A stretch of DNA of 64,000 nt, taken from positions 1-64,000 of the forward strand of contig CAMCXF010000014.1 of NCBI GenBank assembly GCA_945883235.1. Direction: 5' to 3'. The translations under genes and the position numbers were made by a program. Each line of letters begins with the position of its first letter. The first letter of the stretch is position 1. The notes beneath the pieces are model-generated. The model saw nothing but the letters and a program-made list of their open reading frames with translations. It made no database searches and was not told the DNA's origin. This document shows positions 62,815 to 64,000 of this stretch, one piece after another. This DNA comes from Phenylobacterium deserti. GTDB lineage: Bacteria > Pseudomonadota > Alphaproteobacteria > Caulobacterales > Caulobacteraceae.

Positions 62815-63140
62815 AACCGCAGCACAGCATTTCTCCTCCGCCCCGCGACCCCATGGGCCATCGGATTCGCACATCGTCGAAAATTCATATATATCAATAA
62901 ATTGGGTGCGCGCCCTTCTCCCCCTGTGGGAGAAGGTGGCAGGCAAAGCCTGACGGATGAGGGGTCGATTTCCCTATCCGGACATACCGCTGATCTACTG
63001 GAACAACCTCCGCGCGACCCCTCATCCGAGCCGCTTGCGCGGCCCACCTTCTCCCGCAGGGGGAGAAGGGAAAACGCGACCGCAACCGATGCTGTGTGAA
63101 TGCCATATTGGCTTCGCCGGGGGAGAGGAGAGCTAAAGCC
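62815..63140. other. intergenic region between the M28 peptidase and gph
   Basis: 326 bases. About half is the inverted repeat at 62911-63072. The 60 bases before it are AT-rich (catatatatcaataaattggg) and could hold a promoter for rightward transcription of gph. I see no gene. Confidence 0.6.
62911..63072. repeat. long inverted intergenic repeat
   Basis: The outer arms 62913-62939 and 63044-63070 pair over 27 bp with one mismatch (cccttctccccctgtgggag and its complement), and the inner blocks ggatgaggggtcg at 62955-62967 and cgacccctcatcc at 63015-63027 pair over 13 bp. Each arm is itself a small hairpin (cttctccc...gggagaag). This is the look of a dispersed intergenic element that I recall from Caulobacterales and Rhizobiales genomes (a tctccccctgtgggagaagg core), here as two facing copies with a 47-base centre. 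Confidence 0.8.
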
Positions 63141-63857
63141 ATGCCCAACCGTAACCTACCCCTCGCCGGTACAACCATCGCCTTCGACCTCGACGGCACC
63201 CTGGTCGACACCGCCCCGGACCTGATCGGCACCCTGAACACCTTGCTGGATCAGGAGGGCCTGACCCCCTTCCCGCTGGCCGACGCGCGCCCGTTCATCG
63301 GTCGCGGCGCGCGCTGGATGATCGAGCGCGGCTTCGAAGCCGCCGGCGCACCGCTGCCCCCCGACCGCATCCCGGCCCTGTTCGACCGCTTCATCGCCCG
63401 CTACCTCAGCCGCATCGCCGACGAGAGCCGCCCCTTCCCCGGCTGCGAGGCCGCCCTCGACGCCCTCAAGGCCCAGGGTGCCAAACTGGTCGTCTGCACC
63501 AACAAGCGCACCGACCTGTCCGTCACCCTGTTGAAAGCCCTGGGGATGGCGCGGCGCTTCGAGGCCATTATCGGTGCCGACGCCACCCCCGCCATCAAGC
63601 CCGACGCCCGCCACCTCCAGGCCGCCGTGGACGCCGTCGGCGGCGACATTACCCGCACCATCATGGTCGGCGACGCCGCCACCGACGCCGGAGCCGCCCG
63701 CAACGCCGGCGCTCACCTGATCCTGGTCAGCTTCGGCTACACCGAAATCCCCGTCGAGGACCTGGGTGCCGACATCCTCATCGACCACTTCGACCAGCTC
63801 CCCGCCGCCTGCGCCCGCCTGCTAGGCGCTTGCGACCGACAAGCCGAGACGCTATAG
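63141..63857 (+). CDS. gph: phosphoglycolate phosphatase
   Basis: 238 residues from ATG 63141; the open frame to 63096 lies inside the intergenic part. A HAD-superfamily phosphatase: motif I FDLDGTLVDTAPDL (nucleophile Asp), motif II LVVCTNKRTDLSV, motif III Lys in AIKPDARHLQAAVDAVGG and motif IV VGDAATDAGAARNAGAHLIL. The start and the helical cap (LNTLLDQEGLTPFPLADARP followed by FIGRGARWMIERGF) are typical of Gph, which removes phosphoglycolate from DNA repair and oxygenation. Other small phosphate esters cannot be excluded. Confidence 0.9.
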   Translation: MPNRNLPLAGTTIAFDLDGTLVDTAPDLIGTLNTLLDQEGLTPFPLADARPFIGRGARWMIERGFEAAGAPLPPDRIPALFDRFIARYLSRIADESRPFPGCEAALDALKAQGAKLVVCTNKRTDLSVTLLKALGMARRFEAIIGADATPAIKPDARHLQAAVDAVGGDITRTIMVGDAATDAGAARNAGAHLILVSFGYTEIPVEDLGADILIDHFDQLPAACARLLGACDRQAETL

Positions 63858-63877
63858 CCCCCGCCCTGCCCTGCAGC

Positions 63878-63952
63878 GGATGCGTAGCTCAGCGGGAGAG
63901 CACCTCGTTCACACCGAGGGGGTCACAGGTTCAATCCCTGTCGCATCCACCA
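63878..63952 (+). tRNA. tRNA-Val (anticodon CAC)
   Basis: A complete 75-base tRNA gene. The acceptor stem GGATGCG pairs with CGCATCC (63942-63948), followed by A and an encoded CCA. The anticodon arm CCTCG-TTCACAC-CGAGG gives anticodon CAC, which reads GTG (valine). The D arm (gctc...gagc) and the T arm with GGTTCAATCC are normal. It lies 20 bases after the gph stop; a short T-run follows. Confidence 0.95.
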
Positions 63953-64000
63953 TTTTTCCTCCTGTGTGTTCAGGTAATTGCGGGGAACACAAGGTGGTAG

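Noticed and set aside
1-64000. CRISPR array, prophage or large defence island
   Set aside because: No regularly spaced short direct repeats, phage structural genes, integrases or restriction systems were seen. The only defence-like genes are the VapBC pair.

Overview
This is a high-GC (about two thirds G+C by eye) chromosomal segment of an alphaproteobacterium, most likely of the Caulobacterales (Caulobacter, Phenylobacterium or Brevundimonas-like). Pointers are the gene order serS-surE-pcm-dipM and yajC-secD-secF with NDUFAF3/NDUFAF6-like genes, the run tatABC-scpBA-nagZ-SPOR-dgt, a LexA box of the alphaproteobacterial GTTC-N7-GTTC type in front of uvrA, and several large TonB-dependent receptors. 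The species cannot be fixed from the sequence alone.

Layout. 1-2.4 kb: a DUF1330 protein, a Tat-exported FMN-dependent 2-hydroxy-acid dehydrogenase carrying an unexpected CXXCH motif, and a decayed DUF1203 gene. 2.4-9.3 kb: uvrA, small hypotheticals, a glutathione transferase, a membrane protein and trmFO. 9.3-14.1 kb (minus strand): a squalene/phytoene-synthase-family protein, a PuuD-like membrane protein, an Mth938-type protein, secF, secD and yajC. 14.2-19.8 kb: a DUF815 ATPase, a pair of inverted intergenic repeats, then dipM, pcm, surE and serS on the minus strand. 19.8-26.5 kb: a tightly packed minus-strand run tatC-tatB-tatA, scpB-scpA-nagZ-SPOR protein, a 78-residue protein and dgt. 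26.5-32.9 kb: erpA, xthA, an acetyltransferase, an NnrU-family protein, an Asp/Glu racemase-family protein and ilvD.

33-45.4 kb is the accessory part. Two closely related TonB-dependent receptors stand in tandem, each followed by a good terminator. Next come structured palindromic repeats, a decayed IS6-family transposase, and a third receptor on the minus strand, divergent from a translationally coupled amidohydrolase and phytanoyl-CoA-dioxygenase-like pair. A truncated gene abuts the dioxygenase, and a 56-bp segment occurs on both sides of the third receptor. Together these suggest an uptake-plus-catabolism islet brought in or rearranged by IS activity; its substrate is unknown.

45.4-64 kb: an enoyl-CoA hydratase-family protein and a YhdH-type reductase, glutathione peroxidase, a Gfo/Idh/MocA oxidoreductase, a CurA-type reductase, a DUF429-like protein, a MATE transporter, a DUF4188 protein with a VapBC toxin-antitoxin pair between it and a leftover piece of a second DUF4188 gene, a methyltransferase, class II DAHP synthase, an O-antigen-ligase-family protein coupled to glutathione reductase, rpiA, glmU, a secreted M28 peptidase, another inverted repeat, gph, and a tRNA-Val(CAC) at the right edge. 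Most of the window is ordinary housekeeping; the less explained material is the 39-45 kb islet, the covarying palindromes and the CXXCH-bearing dehydrogenase.
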